Source of the DNA: Lysobacteraceae bacterium
GTDB taxonomy: Bacteria > Pseudomonadota > Gammaproteobacteria > Xanthomonadales > Xanthomonadaceae
Assembly (NCBI GenBank): GCA_003241895.1
Contig: QBLY01000014.1
Location: 1 to 64,000, forward strand
Direction: 5' to 3'
Length of the DNA stretch: 64,000 bases
Shown: positions 8,186 to 19,605 of the stretch, piece by piece
How positions within the stretch are numbered: the first letter of the stretch is position 1
Layout: each line of letters starts with the position of its first letter
Notes under the pieces: model-generated
The model's input: only the letters and a program-made list of their open reading frames with translations
Databases searched by the model: none
What the model was told of the DNA's origin: nothing
Program-made: the position numbers and the translations under genes

Positions 8186-10528
8186 CTAGAACGGCAGGTT
8201 GATTCCCGGCTTCACGGCCAGCAGCTGCTCGCGGAAGGCGTTCTTGATGCGCTCCAGCGCATCGGTGTCCTTGGCGTCGAAGCGCAGCACCACCACCGGC
8301 GTGGTGTTGGACGCCCGCACCAGGCCCCAACCGTCCGGCCAGTCGGCGCGCAAGCCATCGATGGTGGCGATGCGCGCGCCTTCGAACTTGGCCTCGGCCA
8401 GGAACTTTTCCACGAAGGCGTACTGTTCGCCCTCCTGGACCTCGATCTTGAGCTCGGGCGTGGACACGCCCTTGGGCAGGGTGTCGAACACTTCCTGCGG
8501 CGTCTCGGGCCGGGAGGCCAGGATCTCGAGCAGTCGCGCGGCGGCGTACAGGCCGTCGTCGAAGCCGTACCAGCGCTCGCGGAAGAAGAAATGGCCGCTC
8601 ATTTCGCCGGCCAGCTCGGCCTCGGTTTCGCGCATCTTCGCCTTGATCAGCGAATGCCCGGTTTTCCACATCAGCGGGCTGCCGCCGTTGCGCAGGATGT
8701 GCATGGCCAGGTGGCCGGTGCACTTCACGTCGTAGATGATGCAGGCGCCGGGGTTTCGCTCCAGCACGTCGGCGGCGAACAGCATCAGCAGGCGGTCGGG
8801 ATAGATCATCTCGCCCGACTTGGTGACCACGCCCAGGCGGTCGCCGTCGCCGTCGAAGGCCAGGCCGATGTCGGCGTCCACGCGCTGCACAACGTTCACC
8901 AGGTCGCGCAGGTTGGCCGGGTCGCTGGGATCGGGGTGGTGGTGCGGGAACGTGCCGTCCACTTCGCAGAACAGCGGCTCGACGTCGGCGCCGATGGCCT
9001 CCATCAGGCGCGGGGCGATCAGGCCGGCGATGCCGCTGCCGCAGTCAACGACCACCTTGAGCTTGCGTTCGATCTGGATGTCGCCGGCGATGCGCTGGAC
9101 GTAGTCCTCGGTGATGTCACGGTGGCTCACCAGGCCCAGCGTTTCGGCCACGTGCAGGCGGTTCTCGGCGATGCGCTCGTAGATGTCCAGGATGGCGTCG
9201 CCCGACAGCGTTTCGCCCTCGATGACGATCTTGAAGCCGTTGTAGTCCGGGGGATTGTGGCTGCCCGTGACCGAAACGCAGGAGCCGGCGCGCAGCTGGT
9301 AGGCGCCGAAGTACACGACCGGCGTCGGCGCCTCGCCGATATTGATCACTTCACAGCCCGCCTGGCGCAGGCCCTGGATCAGGGCGTCGGCCATCTGCGG
9401 CGACGACAGTCGCCCGTCGCGGCCGACCACCACCGTGCGTGCGTCCTTGTTGTGCATCAACGTGCCGATGGCTTGGCCGATCAGGCGCGCAGTCTCGGCG
9501 TCCAGAGTCTTGCCCACCACGCCGCGGATGTCGTAGGCGCGGAAGATGCTGCGCTCCAGGGAAGCGCGCACCGGCACCTGGGCCGCACTGGCCACGGCGT
9601 TTACCGCCACGCCCGGAGTGACGGCCAGCGGCGCCGGCGGCGGCGGCCCGGCCTCTCCACGCGCCTGCAGCTCGGCCATGGTCGGCTCGTCGACCGCCAT
9701 GCCGTCCTGCGCCGGGCGTCGCTCCAAGCGCAGGCCCTTGAGGTGCGGCATCGCGATCAAGCCCAGGCCAACCACCAGGCTCAGCGCGGCGAACAGATAG
9801 TTCGACAGCGTGCCCAGGCCCTCGTCGACGGCGGGTGCCACGGCGACCACGCGAAGGCCGGTTCCGGGAATCTTGACGGCGTCGGCTTCGGCCATCCCTG
9901 CCAGGCCGGTATCGCCGACTTCGCTGATGGTCTGGCGACCCTGCCGAAGCGCCAGATAGCCGCCGGGCAGCGAAGCCGCCTGGACCGGGGCGGTCAATGC
10001 CTCCACCGGCAGCCGCACGTAGACCAGCGTCAACACGCGACCGTCCTCGAGCACGGGTGCCGCCACGGCCAGCCGCGGACCGCCTGCATCCTGCACCACG
10101 GCGGCCTGTGCGCCGTTGTTCTGCAGCGCCATTTCCAGCACGCCCAGCTTGCCGTAGCCGAAGGTGGCGGCATTCTCGTAAGCGGCATTCAGGCCCGGGT
10201 CGTGCCACTCGATGGCTTCGGCACCGGTCAGCGCCTGCGCGATCACGTCGCGCGCGGCTTGGTCATCCTTGCGCTTGAGCGCGGTGGTCAGCGCGATGCG
10301 CGACCGTGCGGTTTCAAGCTGTTCAACCGCCAGCCGCGCCTGTTCGCCGATCTTGCCGGCAGCCTCCGCCCGGGCGACGCCGACCTGCAGCCCCAGGTCC
10401 TGCGTGGCGCCGGATTTCCAGCCCTGCCAGCCAAACCAGAGCGCTCCGCCCAGCGCGATGACGCCCGCCAGCAGGTACGGGCTGGCGGTGCGGAGCTGCT
10501 TCGCTACATTTGCCGCTGAAAGTTTCAT
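8186..10528 (-). CDS. algC: phosphomannomutase/phosphoglucomutase with membrane N-terminal extension
   Basis: Interconverts the 6- and 1-phosphates of mannose and glucose to supply nucleotide sugars for exopolysaccharide and LPS. The catalytic part (about 325-780) has the active-site serine loop TGSHNPPDYNGFK, the metal loop DGDGDR and the sugar-binding GEMSGH. The roughly 320-residue N-terminal extension has two membrane segments (about 18-40 and 240-262) bracketing a likely periplasmic region. The coaBC-dut-algC order matches Pseudomonas, where algC also has a long form. The role of the extension is unknown. Confidence 0.9.
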   Translation of the reverse strand: MKLSAANVAKQLRTASPYLLAGVIALGGALWFGWQGWKSGATQDLGLQVGVARAEAAGKIGEQARLAVEQLETARSRIALTTALKRKDDQAARDVIAQALTGAEAIEWHDPGLNAAYENAATFGYGKLGVLEMALQNNGAQAAVVQDAGGPRLAVAAPVLEDGRVLTLVYVRLPVEALTAPVQAASLPGGYLALRQGRQTISEVGDTGLAGMAEADAVKIPGTGLRVVAVAPAVDEGLGTLSNYLFAALSLVVGLGLIAMPHLKGLRLERRPAQDGMAVDEPTMAELQARGEAGPPPPAPLAVTPGVAVNAVASAAQVPVRASLERSIFRAYDIRGVVGKTLDAETARLIGQAIGTLMHNKDARTVVVGRDGRLSSPQMADALIQGLRQAGCEVINIGEAPTPVVYFGAYQLRAGSCVSVTGSHNPPDYNGFKIVIEGETLSGDAILDIYERIAENRLHVAETLGLVSHRDITEDYVQRIAGDIQIERKLKVVVDCGSGIAGLIAPRLMEAIGADVEPLFCEVDGTFPHHHPDPSDPANLRDLVNVVQRVDADIGLAFDGDGDRLGVVTKSGEMIYPDRLLMLFAADVLERNPGACIIYDVKCTGHLAMHILRNGGSPLMWKTGHSLIKAKMRETEAELAGEMSGHFFFRERWYGFDDGLYAAARLLEILASRPETPQEVFDTLPKGVSTPELKIEVQEGEQYAFVEKFLAEAKFEGARIATIDGLRADWPDGWGLVRASNTTPVVVLRFDAKDTDALERIKNAFREQLLAVKPGINLPF

Positions 10529-10567
10529 TCTTCCCCCTGGTGACGGACCCGGCCGTGGCCGTTCCGT

Positions 10568-11026
10568 TCAACGCACGCCGGTGTGGCCAAAACCACCTTC
10601 CCCGCGCTCGCTGCGTTCGAATTCTTCCACTTGCCGCAACACCGCCCGCGCCACGGGCAGGAATACCAACTGGGCGACACGATCCCCAGGGCTGATGGTG
10701 ATGGGAAACCGCCCGCGATTCCAGAGGCTCACCATCAGCGGCCCCTGGTAGTCGGCGTCGATCAGTCCCACCAGGTTGCCCATCACCAGGCCCTGCTTGT
10801 GCCCCAGGCCCGAGCGCGGGAGGATCACCGCGCACAGGCCGGGATCGCCAATGTGGATCGCCAGGCCCGTGGGAACCAGCTGCGCGTCGCCCGGCGCAAG
10901 CTCGATCACCTGGTCGAGCATCGCGCGCAGGTCCAGCCCGGCCGAGTGCGCGGTGGCGTACTCGGGCATCGGGAACTCCGCGCCCAGGCGCGGATCGAGC
11001 CGCTTGAAGGCGACCTCATGGCTCAT
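10568..11026 (-). CDS. dut: dUTP diphosphatase
   Basis: Hydrolyses dUTP to dUMP, keeping uracil out of DNA and feeding thymidylate synthesis. All five dUTPase motifs are visible in the 152 residues: [37 protein letters not shown] and the flexible C-terminal [10 protein letters not shown]. It forms the usual homotrimer. The start overlaps the end of coaBC by four bases, which indicates translational coupling in a coaBC-dut-algC operon. Confidence 0.96.
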   Translation of the reverse strand: MSHEVAFKRLDPRLGAEFPMPEYATAHSAGLDLRAMLDQVIELAPGDAQLVPTGLAIHIGDPGLCAVILPRSGLGHKQGLVMGNLVGLIDADYQGPLMVSLWNRGRFPITISPGDRVAQLVFLPVARAVLRQVEEFERSERGEGGFGHTGVR

Positions 11027-12228
11027 CGGCTTGCCTCCAGTCGGTCGGCCACCAGCTGCATCAGGTCACGCGCCACCCGCGACTTCGGCCCGTGGGCGAT
11101 GTCCAGGCGACCCTCGCGCCAGAACACCGACAGCGCGTTGTCGTCACACTCGAAGCCCTGGCCCGCGCGGCCGACGTCGTTGGCGGCGATCAGGTCCAGC
11201 CCCTTGCGGTGCAGCTTGTCGCGGGCGTACGCCTCCATGTCCTGGGTTTCGGCCGCGAACCCGACCACCAGGCCGGGCCGCTGCGGGTGGGCCGCCACGT
11301 CGGCCAGGATGTCGGCGGTGCGCTGGAGCACGATGGTCAGCGTTTCGCCGGATTTCTTTATCTTTTGCGGCAGGGTTTCGGCCGGGGCGTAATCGGCCAC
11401 GGCGGCGGCACCCAGGTAGACGTCATGCGCCGGCAGCTCGGCCAGGACCGCCGCGCGCATCTGCGCGGCGCGGCGCACGTCGATGCGGCGCACGCCCGCC
11501 GGCGTGGGCAGCGTCACCGGGCCGGCGACCAGGGTCACCTGCGCGCCCATCGCGCGGGCGGCCGCGGCCACGGCGAAACCCATCTTCCCCGAGCTGCGGT
11601 TGCCGATGAAGCGCACCGGGTCGATGTCCTCGAAGGTCGGGCCGGCGCTCACGAGCACGCGCTTGCCCGCCAGGCGCGGCGGCAGCGTGGACGCCACCAG
11701 CGCGGCGACGATCCGGTCGGGGTCGAGCAGGCGGCCGGCGCCGACTTCACCGCAGGCCTGGTCGCCCTCGGCCGGGCCGAGCAGCTCGACGCCGCGCGCG
11801 ACCAGCGTGGCGACGTTGGCCTGGGTGGCGGGATGCGCCCACATCACCCGGTTCATGGCCGGCGCGACCAGCAGCGGGGCTTCGCTGGCCAGGCAAAGCG
11901 TGCTGAGCAGGTCGTTGGCGCGGCCTTGGGCGAGGCGCGCGATGGTGTTGGCGGTGGCCGGCGCAATGAGGATCCGGGTGGTCCAGCGCGCCAGCTCGAT
12001 GTGGCCCATGGCCGCCTCGGCGGCTTCGTCCCACAGCGAGCTGCGCACCGGGTGGCCCGACAGCGCCTGGAACGTGGTGGGCCCCACGAAGTGCAGGGCC
12101 GACGCGGTCATGACCACGCGCACCTGCGCGCCGGCGTCGCGCAGGCGCCGCAGCACCTCGGCCGCCTTGTAGGCCGCGATGCCGCCGCTGACGCCCAACA
12201 GGATCCGTTCGCCTTGCAATGGGGCCAC
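11023..12228 (-). CDS. coaBC: bifunctional phosphopantothenoylcysteine decarboxylase/synthetase
   Basis: Carries out two consecutive steps of coenzyme A synthesis. The N-terminal CoaC flavoprotein domain (about 1-190) has [10 protein letters not shown] for FMN and the PAMNRVMW active-site motif. The C-terminal CoaB domain (about 190-401) has [22 protein letters not shown]-like CTP-dependent synthetase sequence, with the KxKK-like lysines near 290. At 401 residues it is full length. It heads a minus-strand operon with dut and algC and is divergent from radC. Confidence 0.95.
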   Translation of the reverse strand: MAPLQGERILLGVSGGIAAYKAAEVLRRLRDAGAQVRVVMTASALHFVGPTTFQALSGHPVRSSLWDEAAEAAMGHIELARWTTRILIAPATANTIARLAQGRANDLLSTLCLASEAPLLVAPAMNRVMWAHPATQANVATLVARGVELLGPAEGDQACGEVGAGRLLDPDRIVAALVASTLPPRLAGKRVLVSAGPTFEDIDPVRFIGNRSSGKMGFAVAAAARAMGAQVTLVAGPVTLPTPAGVRRIDVRRAAQMRAAVLAELPAHDVYLGAAAVADYAPAETLPQKIKKSGETLTIVLQRTADILADVAAHPQRPGLVVGFAAETQDMEAYARDKLHRKGLDLIAANDVGRAGQGFECDDNALSVFWREGRLDIAHGPKSRVARDLMQLVADRLEASR

Positions 12229-12325
12229 CTGAGTTTTCCCTTACCCGTGTGATCGCAGCTAGCTTACCCGATGGAAGCGGCCGCCCCGACGGCGTCGGCC
12301 CGGGGCACGCAGCGATGCTGGCGAC

Positions 12326-13000
12326 ATGCACATACACGACTGGCCCGAGGGTGAACGTCCCCGCGAAAAACTGCTGGCGCACGGTCCGGCGCGGCTGTCG
12401 GACGCCGAACTGCTGGCGGTGTTCCTGGGCTCGGGCACCCGCGGCCTCAGTGCGGTGGACCTGGGCCGCCGGCTGCTGGCGGAGGCGGGAAACCTCCGTG
12501 CGCTGCTGGACCTGCCGCCCGAGCGGCTGGCGCGCATGGCAGGGCTGGGCCCGGCCCGCGCCTGCGCCCTGGCCGGAGCACTGGAGCTGGGCACCCGGCA
12601 CCTGGCCCAGGGCCTGTCGCGGGGCGAGGCGCTGACCGAACCCGGGCGCGCTGGCGACTACCTGTCGCGCCGCCTGCGGGCCCTGCCCTACGAGGTCTTC
12701 GCCTGCCTGTTCCTGGACACGCGGCACCGGGTAATCGCCTTCGAAGAACTGTTCCGCGGCACCCTGGACGGCGCCGAGGTGCATCCGCGCGAAGTCGTGC
12801 AGCGCTGCCTGGCCCATCACGCCGCGGCCGTGATCCTGGGCCACAACCACCCCAGCGGCAGCGCCGAGCCCAGCGCGGCCGACCGTGCGGTCACCGCCCG
12901 GCTCAAGCAGGCCCTGGCCCTGGTGGAGGTGCGCCTGCTGGACCACTTCATCATCGGCGACGGCCCACCCTGCTCCATGGCCCGGCTGGGCGCGGTATGA
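12326..13000 (+). CDS. radC: RadC-family JAMM/MPN protein
   Basis: Conserved DNA-associated protein of uncertain biochemical role. The N-terminal helix-hairpin-helix-like part (about 1-95) contains [12 protein letters not shown]. The C-terminal JAMM domain has the metal-binding HNHPSG followed by the conserved acidic SAAD. At 224 residues the length is typical. Its position opposite coaBC is strongly conserved in gammaproteobacteria. It is not disrupted here, unlike comM. Confidence 0.93.
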   Translation: MHIHDWPEGERPREKLLAHGPARLSDAELLAVFLGSGTRGLSAVDLGRRLLAEAGNLRALLDLPPERLARMAGLGPARACALAGALELGTRHLAQGLSRGEALTEPGRAGDYLSRRLRALPYEVFACLFLDTRHRVIAFEELFRGTLDGAEVHPREVVQRCLAHHAAAVILGHNHPSGSAEPSAADRAVTARLKQALALVEVRLLDHFIIGDGPPCSMARLGAV

Positions 13001-13084
13001 GCGCAGCCGGGGTGGCTGGCGGACCCCCACCCACCGCTGCGTATACTCGTGCCGGGCGGCCGGCCGCCGCTGCCAGGAGACAGC

Positions 13085-14119
13085 GTGATCCTTGGTTACT
13101 CAACCCTGTTTGCCGCAGACGCGGTGGAGCACGCGCTGGCGGACGCCGACAGCGCACGAAAACTGCTGCTCCAGCGCCGTCCCGACCTGGTGCCGCGAAT
13201 CGAAGCGGTGGTGGCGCGCATCACGCACGGCGCCGGCGACAGCCGCCACGCCAACGCCGCGCTGCTGGGGCTGGCGCGCCTGGGCCTGCGCCACGGCGGC
13301 TTCGGCGACGACCCGCACGACTACCACAACGAAGACCACGTGATGGAGCTGGCCGAGCGCCGCCTCGGCCGCGTGCTCGATGGCCAGGGCGACGACATCC
13401 TGCCGACCAACGACGCACTGGCGCTGCTGCTGTTTGCCGCCTGCCACGATCTTCGCCAGCGTGAAGCCCGCGACGTCCCGGGCCCCGTGGGCGGCAACGA
13501 GGCGGCCAGCATCGCCGAAACCTTCCGCATCCTCGACGTCTGCGGCTTCCAGAGGGGTCCGGATCGCGACCAGTACGTGGCGCTGGAACTGATGATCGCC
13601 GGCAGCACCTTCGACCCGCGGCCGCTGCCGCATCCCGAAGGCGAAGCCATGGCCAGCGTGGCCGGGGGCTCCCTGGCCCGCGGCCTGGGCCTGTGGCTGG
13701 ACGGCGAGCGGCCGCAATGGGCTGCGGACGCGGCCACCCGCCGGGGGGAACGGCTGGGCCGGCTGGCCTCCGACCTGGACACCGCCAATGTCGGCGAGCC
13801 CTTCCCGCTGCTGGCCCAAAGCGCCCTGCGCCTGTGCCGCGAACGCGAACGGCGCGCAGGCCGTTCGCTGGGCGATGCCGCCAGCGGTCCCGCCTGCCTG
13901 GGCTTCCTGAGCCGCGGCCAGCTCAACTACTTCTTTGAATTGCACCGCTTCTGCTCGCGCGAGGGCGATCGGGTGTTCGGCCCGACCAAACTTGCCAACG
14001 GCGAGGCGGTCCGCCGTGTCAGCGCCGCACTGCTTGGCCGCTTCGAGGGCCGGGTGCCGGCCTCGGGCCAGGCGGTGCTGGACGCGTTCGAGGCACTTTG
14101 TGCCGACGACGTCGGCTGA
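13085..14119 (+). CDS. HD-domain phosphohydrolase-like protein
   Basis: The 344-residue protein has the metal-binding signs of an HD domain: HNEDH at 81-85 and CHD at 120-122, followed by a mostly helical C-terminal half. Such enzymes hydrolyse phosphate esters, often of nucleotides; the substrate cannot be told from sequence. I chose the GTG at 13085 because a GGAGA ribosome site lies six bases upstream. It stands alone between radC and argS and ends in a short palindrome (GCCGAC/GTCGGC). Confidence 0.72.
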   Translation: MILGYSTLFAADAVEHALADADSARKLLLQRRPDLVPRIEAVVARITHGAGDSRHANAALLGLARLGLRHGGFGDDPHDYHNEDHVMELAERRLGRVLDGQGDDILPTNDALALLLFAACHDLRQREARDVPGPVGGNEAASIAETFRILDVCGFQRGPDRDQYVALELMIAGSTFDPRPLPHPEGEAMASVAGGSLARGLGLWLDGERPQWAADAATRRGERLGRLASDLDTANVGEPFPLLAQSALRLCRERERRAGRSLGDAASGPACLGFLSRGQLNYFFELHRFCSREGDRVFGPTKLANGEAVRRVSAALLGRFEGRVPASGQAVLDAFEALCADDVG

Positions 14120-14136
14120 ACCCACTGGCATCGGGC

Positions 14137-14164
14137 AAAAAAAAGCCGACCCGGGCGGGTCGGC
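14137..14164 (-). terminator. factor-independent terminator, functional orientation minus
   Basis: Eight A residues (14137-14144) precede a GC-rich inverted repeat GCCGACCCG / CGGGTCGGC (14145-14153 and 14156-14164). Read on the minus strand this is a stem followed by eight U. No minus-strand gene ends here, so it may block antisense transcription between the HD-domain gene and argS. On the plus strand the stem is not followed by a U run. Confidence 0.6.
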
Positions 14165-14329
14165 CGTTGCCCCGGCCCCGAGTCACGCATCGGGCCGAAC
14201 ATTGGAGAGAAACACGATGTCCAGCCGTGTCGGGGGCAAGCTTGCCTGGGCCTGGTGACAGGGCCATGACAAATCGGGGCGCCCGGTCCGGGCTAGAATA
14301 GAAAGTTACCCCAAGCGGAATTCCAACCG

Positions 14330-16092
<1,763 letters not shown>

Positions 16093-16093
<1 letters not shown>

Positions 16094-16686
16094 TGGCAAG
16101 ACGCGCCCCCAAGAAACAGGCCCGCCGCAACGGCGGCAGCGGCACGCCCGGATGGGTCTGGCTGCTGGTCGGGGTACTGGGCGGCCTGGCGATCGCCGTG
16201 GTGCTGTTCGTGCAGGGCTATTGGGGCAAGGACGGCAGCCTGCTGCCCCAGCCCAACCCGCAGGCGCGGGCGCCGACGCCGTCCGAGGAGCCGGTGGCAC
16301 AGCGCGAAGCGCCCGAGCCCAAGAAGCCCAAGTACGATTTCTACGACGTGCTGCGCGACAAGGAAGTCATCATCCCCGACGCCGACCTGCCCGCGCTGGC
16401 ACAGGCCGAGGCACAGGCGCCCGCCGACGCCGTGGTGCCGGCCAACGCCGAGACCGTTCGCTACCTGATCCAGGCCGGCGCGTTCCGCTCGTCGTCAGAC
16501 GCCGAGGCGCTCAAGGCACGCATCGCCCTTACCGGCGAACTGGCGCGCGTGGAGTCGGCCGAGATCACCGGCGGCACGATCTACCGCGTTCGCCTGGGAC
16601 CGTATGCCAACGCCAGCGCGCTGGCGGCCGCCAAGCAGACGCTCGGCGACAACGGCATCGAGGCGGCAGCCATCCGGGCCAGGTAG
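16093..16686 (+). CDS. SPOR-domain, FtsN-like membrane protein
   Basis: The 197-residue protein has a basic cytoplasmic start, one membrane segment (WVWLLVGVLGGLAIAVVLFV, about 20-39), a Pro-rich periplasmic linker and a C-terminal SPOR domain (about 118-197; YLIQAGAF...YRVRLGPY). SPOR domains bind denuded septal glycan. The topology and the place directly after argS match FtsN, the late divisome activator, though the short linker makes identity with FtsN a strong inference only. The start is the ATG overlapping the argS stop. Confidence 0.82.
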
Positions 16687-16697
16687 GCCCGGGCTGA

Positions 16698-17549
16698 TCA
16701 GCCGCGCTTTAACAGGATCAGCGCCGAGGTATCGGCGTCCGCCTCGCCGCGCAGCACCAGCTGGGCGTAGTGGTCACGCGCCATCCCGATGACGCTCGAA
16801 TGCAGGCCCACTTCGTTGGCCATGGCCTGCACGATGGTGAGGTCCTTGAGCAGGTGCCCGCACTTGAAGCCCGGCGTGAACTGCCCCGCCAGCATCGTCG
16901 CGCCGCGCTTGTCGAGGAACCAGTTGGCCGCGGCGCCGGCCATCAGCGTCGGCAGCAGCTTCGCCGGGTCCAGGCCCAGCTTCTCGCCCAGGGCCAGCCC
17001 TTCGCACACCGCTTCGTTGATGCCGGCCACCAGCACCTGGTTGACGGCCTTGGTGGCCTGGCCGCTGCCGGTGTCGCCCATGTGGGAAATGCGCGCGGCG
17101 TAGGCGTCCAGGGCAGGACGGGCGATCTCCAGGTCGGCGGCGTCGCCGCCCACCATCACCGACAGCTTGCCGTTGCGTGCGCCTTCCACGCCGCCCGACA
17201 CCGGTGCGTCCAGGAAGCCGATGCCGCGGGCCGCCAGCAGCGCCTGCGCCCTGCGCGCCGTGCCCACCGACACCGTGGAATGGTCCACCACCACGCTGCC
17301 GGGCCTGAGCACTTGCGCCAGCGCGGTGGCCTGCTGCATCACGTCGGCGTCCATCGAAACGCACAGCGCCACCACGTCGCAATCGGCGAAGTCGGCGTGC
17401 GTGGCGGCGGCGCGAACGGCCAGCTGCGCGGCCAGCGCCTCGGCCTTGCTGCGCGTGCGGTTGTCGATGACCTGCAGCAGGCCCTTGGCGGCCAAGTGGC
17501 CGGCCATCGGCTCGCCCATCGCACCCAGTCCTATGAAGCCGGTCTTCAT
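16698..17549 (-). CDS. NAD(P)-dependent beta-hydroxyacid dehydrogenase (HIBADH family)
   Basis: Rossmann-fold oxidoreductase of the 3-hydroxyisobutyrate / tartronate semialdehyde reductase family. The N-terminal GLGAMGEPMAGHL is the dinucleotide-binding loop. DAPVSGGVEGA and the catalytic-lysine motif GQATKAVNQ (lysine near residue 165) are also present. The 283-residue length is normal. The substrate cannot be assigned. Its start overlaps the end of speA by four bases, so it is translated with arginine decarboxylase, though no metabolic link is obvious. Confidence 0.85.
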   Translation of the reverse strand: MKTGFIGLGAMGEPMAGHLAAKGLLQVIDNRTRSKAEALAAQLAVRAAATHADFADCDVVALCVSMDADVMQQATALAQVLRPGSVVVDHSTVSVGTARRAQALLAARGIGFLDAPVSGGVEGARNGKLSVMVGGDAADLEIARPALDAYAARISHMGDTGSGQATKAVNQVLVAGINEAVCEGLALGEKLGLDPAKLLPTLMAGAAANWFLDKRGATMLAGQFTPGFKCGHLLKDLTIVQAMANEVGLHSSVIGMARDHYAQLVLRGEADADTSALILLKRG

Positions 17550-19450
17550 GCCGGGCCTCCGGAAGCATGTTCCTCGTGCAGGTAGGTGTAGCCGGTGAGG
17601 CCGGCTTCCAGCGCAACCAGCATCTTGGCGGCGTCGATCGGGTCGAGCCCGGCGGTCTCCACCTTGGCCCGGTAAGTGGCGCGCAGCTCGGCCAGGTCAT
17701 AGCCCACGTAGTCCAGCATCACGTCGGTGGTGTCGCCCTTGCGCTGGCGCGTCACGGTGTAGCCACCCGCGCCGTCAAGCTGCACGTTGGCCGTGTCGGT
17801 GTCGCCGAACAGGTTGTGGATGTCTCCCAGCGCCTCCTGGTAGGCGCCCACCATGAAGATGCCCAGCCGGTAGCTTTCGCCTTCGCGGGGGGTGTGCAGG
17901 GGCATCGAACTGTCCAACGCCTCCGACTCAACGTAGGTGTCGATACGGCCGTCGGAATCGCAGGTGAGGTCGGCGATGACGCCGCGGCGGTCGGGCGCCT
18001 CGTCCAGGCGGGCGATCGGCACGATCGGGAACACCTGGTCGATCGCCCAGACGTCGGGGATGGACTCGAATACCGAGAAATTGACGAAGTACTTGTCCAC
18101 CAGGCGCTCGTTGAGTTCGTCGAGCGCGTCGCGGTGGCTGCGCTCCTCGCCGGTGAGGCGGGTGCGCACGGACTGGGCGATGGCGTAGAACAAGTCGTCG
18201 AGCAGCGCGCGCTGCTCCAGCGTCAGCTGGCCCAGGGCGTAAAGCACCTGGCCCTCGGCGAGGTGGTGCTGGGCCTCGTGGTAGAGCTCCAGCGCCGGGC
18301 GCTGGCCGAGCGCGGCGTGGGTTTCGCGCAGGTGGCGCACGGCGGCGGGTTCGCCGGGCTGCTCGGCGGGCACGTTGCCTTCCGGCGCGCGCTCGACTTC
18401 CGACACGTTCACCACCATCACCGCGTGGTGCGCGGTCATGGCGCGGCCGGCCTCGGTTACCATCCTGGGCGGAGTGATGCCGTGCTCGGCGCAGGCTTCG
18501 GCCAGCGGCTGCAGCAGGGTGTGGGCGTACTGGTCCAGGCCGTAGTTCATCGAGCAGAAGCCGCGCGAACGCGTGCCTTCGTAGTCCACGCCCAGGCCGC
18601 CGCCCGAATCCATGTAGCGGATGCCCAGGCCCATCTTGGTCAGCTCGACGAAGAACCGCACGGCTTCCCGCATGCCGTTGGCGATGTCGCGCACGTTGGA
18701 GATCTGCGAGCCCATGTGGAAGTGCAGCAGCTCGAGCGAGTCGAGCATGTCCGCGGCCTTCAGGCGATCCACCAGGTCGAGCACCTGGCGGGGGGAGAGG
18801 CCGAACTTGGCCTTGTCGCCGCCGCTGTTCTGCCACTTGCCGGCGCCCAGCGAGGCCAGGCGCAGGCGCACGCCCAGGCCCGGGCGCACACCCAGGGCCT
18901 TGGATTCCTCGATCACCATCGCCAGCTCGCTGGGCTTCTCGATGACGATGAAGGTCTGCAGGCCCAGCTTGCGGCCGATCAGGGCCAGGCGGATGAACTC
19001 GCGGTCCTTGTAGCCGTTGCAGATCACCAGGCTGCCGGGCTTGGCCAGGCCCAGCACCGCCATCAGCTCGGGCTTGGAGCCGGCCTCCAGGCCGAAGCCG
19101 TCGCCGCCCACCGCCGCCAGCTCGCCGGCGACGCCGCGGTTCTGGTTCACCTTGATCGGGTAAACGGCGGTGTAGCCGCCCTTGTAATCCAGGTCGGCAA
19201 TGGCGCGGCCGAAGGCGGCCTGCAGCTTGCCCAGGCGGTCGCCCAGCACGTCGGAAAAACGCAGCAGCAGCGGCAGCTTGAGGCCGGCGCGTGTGGCCTG
19301 GTGGACCACCTCGGGCAAGGCCAGGCTTGGGCCCCCGGCGCCGCGCGGCAGCACCAGCATCCGCCCCTGGGCATCCACGTCGAAATAGCCCTCGCTCCAG
19401 TAGGGGATGGAGTAGGTGTGGCGGGCGCGGTCGATGGACCAGGCGGGCAT
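17546..19450 (-). CDS. speA: biosynthetic arginine decarboxylase
   Basis: PLP enzyme converting arginine to agmatine, the first step of the arginine route to putrescine. YPIKVNQNRGV holds the PLP lysine; DSGGGLGVDYEGT and the late DLTCDSDGRID (catalytic Cys/Asp region) are SpeA-specific blocks. The ATG at 19450 gives 634 residues and begins shortly before the conserved YSIPYWSEGYFDV. In-frame ATGs at 19483 and 19510 exist, but the former overlaps a TACAAT box that looks like a promoter element. Divergent from speE, so two polyamine genes share an upstream region. Confidence 0.93.
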   Translation of the reverse strand: MPAWSIDRARHTYSIPYWSEGYFDVDAQGRMLVLPRGAGGPSLALPEVVHQATRAGLKLPLLLRFSDVLGDRLGKLQAAFGRAIADLDYKGGYTAVYPIKVNQNRGVAGELAAVGGDGFGLEAGSKPELMAVLGLAKPGSLVICNGYKDREFIRLALIGRKLGLQTFIVIEKPSELAMVIEESKALGVRPGLGVRLRLASLGAGKWQNSGGDKAKFGLSPRQVLDLVDRLKAADMLDSLELLHFHMGSQISNVRDIANGMREAVRFFVELTKMGLGIRYMDSGGGLGVDYEGTRSRGFCSMNYGLDQYAHTLLQPLAEACAEHGITPPRMVTEAGRAMTAHHAVMVVNVSEVERAPEGNVPAEQPGEPAAVRHLRETHAALGQRPALELYHEAQHHLAEGQVLYALGQLTLEQRALLDDLFYAIAQSVRTRLTGEERSHRDALDELNERLVDKYFVNFSVFESIPDVWAIDQVFPIVPIARLDEAPDRRGVIADLTCDSDGRIDTYVESEALDSSMPLHTPREGESYRLGIFMVGAYQEALGDIHNLFGDTDTANVQLDGAGGYTVTRQRKGDTTDVMLDYVGYDLAELRATYRAKVETAGLDPIDAAKMLVALEAGLTGYTYLHEEHASGGPA

Positions 19451-19605
19451 GGGCGTGATTCCGGGGGCGAGGGTGGCGCGCATTGTAACGCCCGGGGGTG
19501 ATGGCTTCATGTTCGCGCGGCCCCTGGCGGCGGGCGGCGGCGGAAACCTGGGTGAAAAGCGTGATCCGCTACAATGCGGCCTCGTCTACGAACCTTCCTG
19601 GAAAA

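Noticed and set aside
8591-10519. A 642-codon plus-strand frame opposite algC
   Set aside because: Antisense shadow of algC with repetitive Gly/His/Val-rich composition and no motif.
17567-19501. A 644-codon plus-strand frame opposite speA
   Set aside because: Shadow of speA, rich in Val/His/Gly, no recognisable domain.
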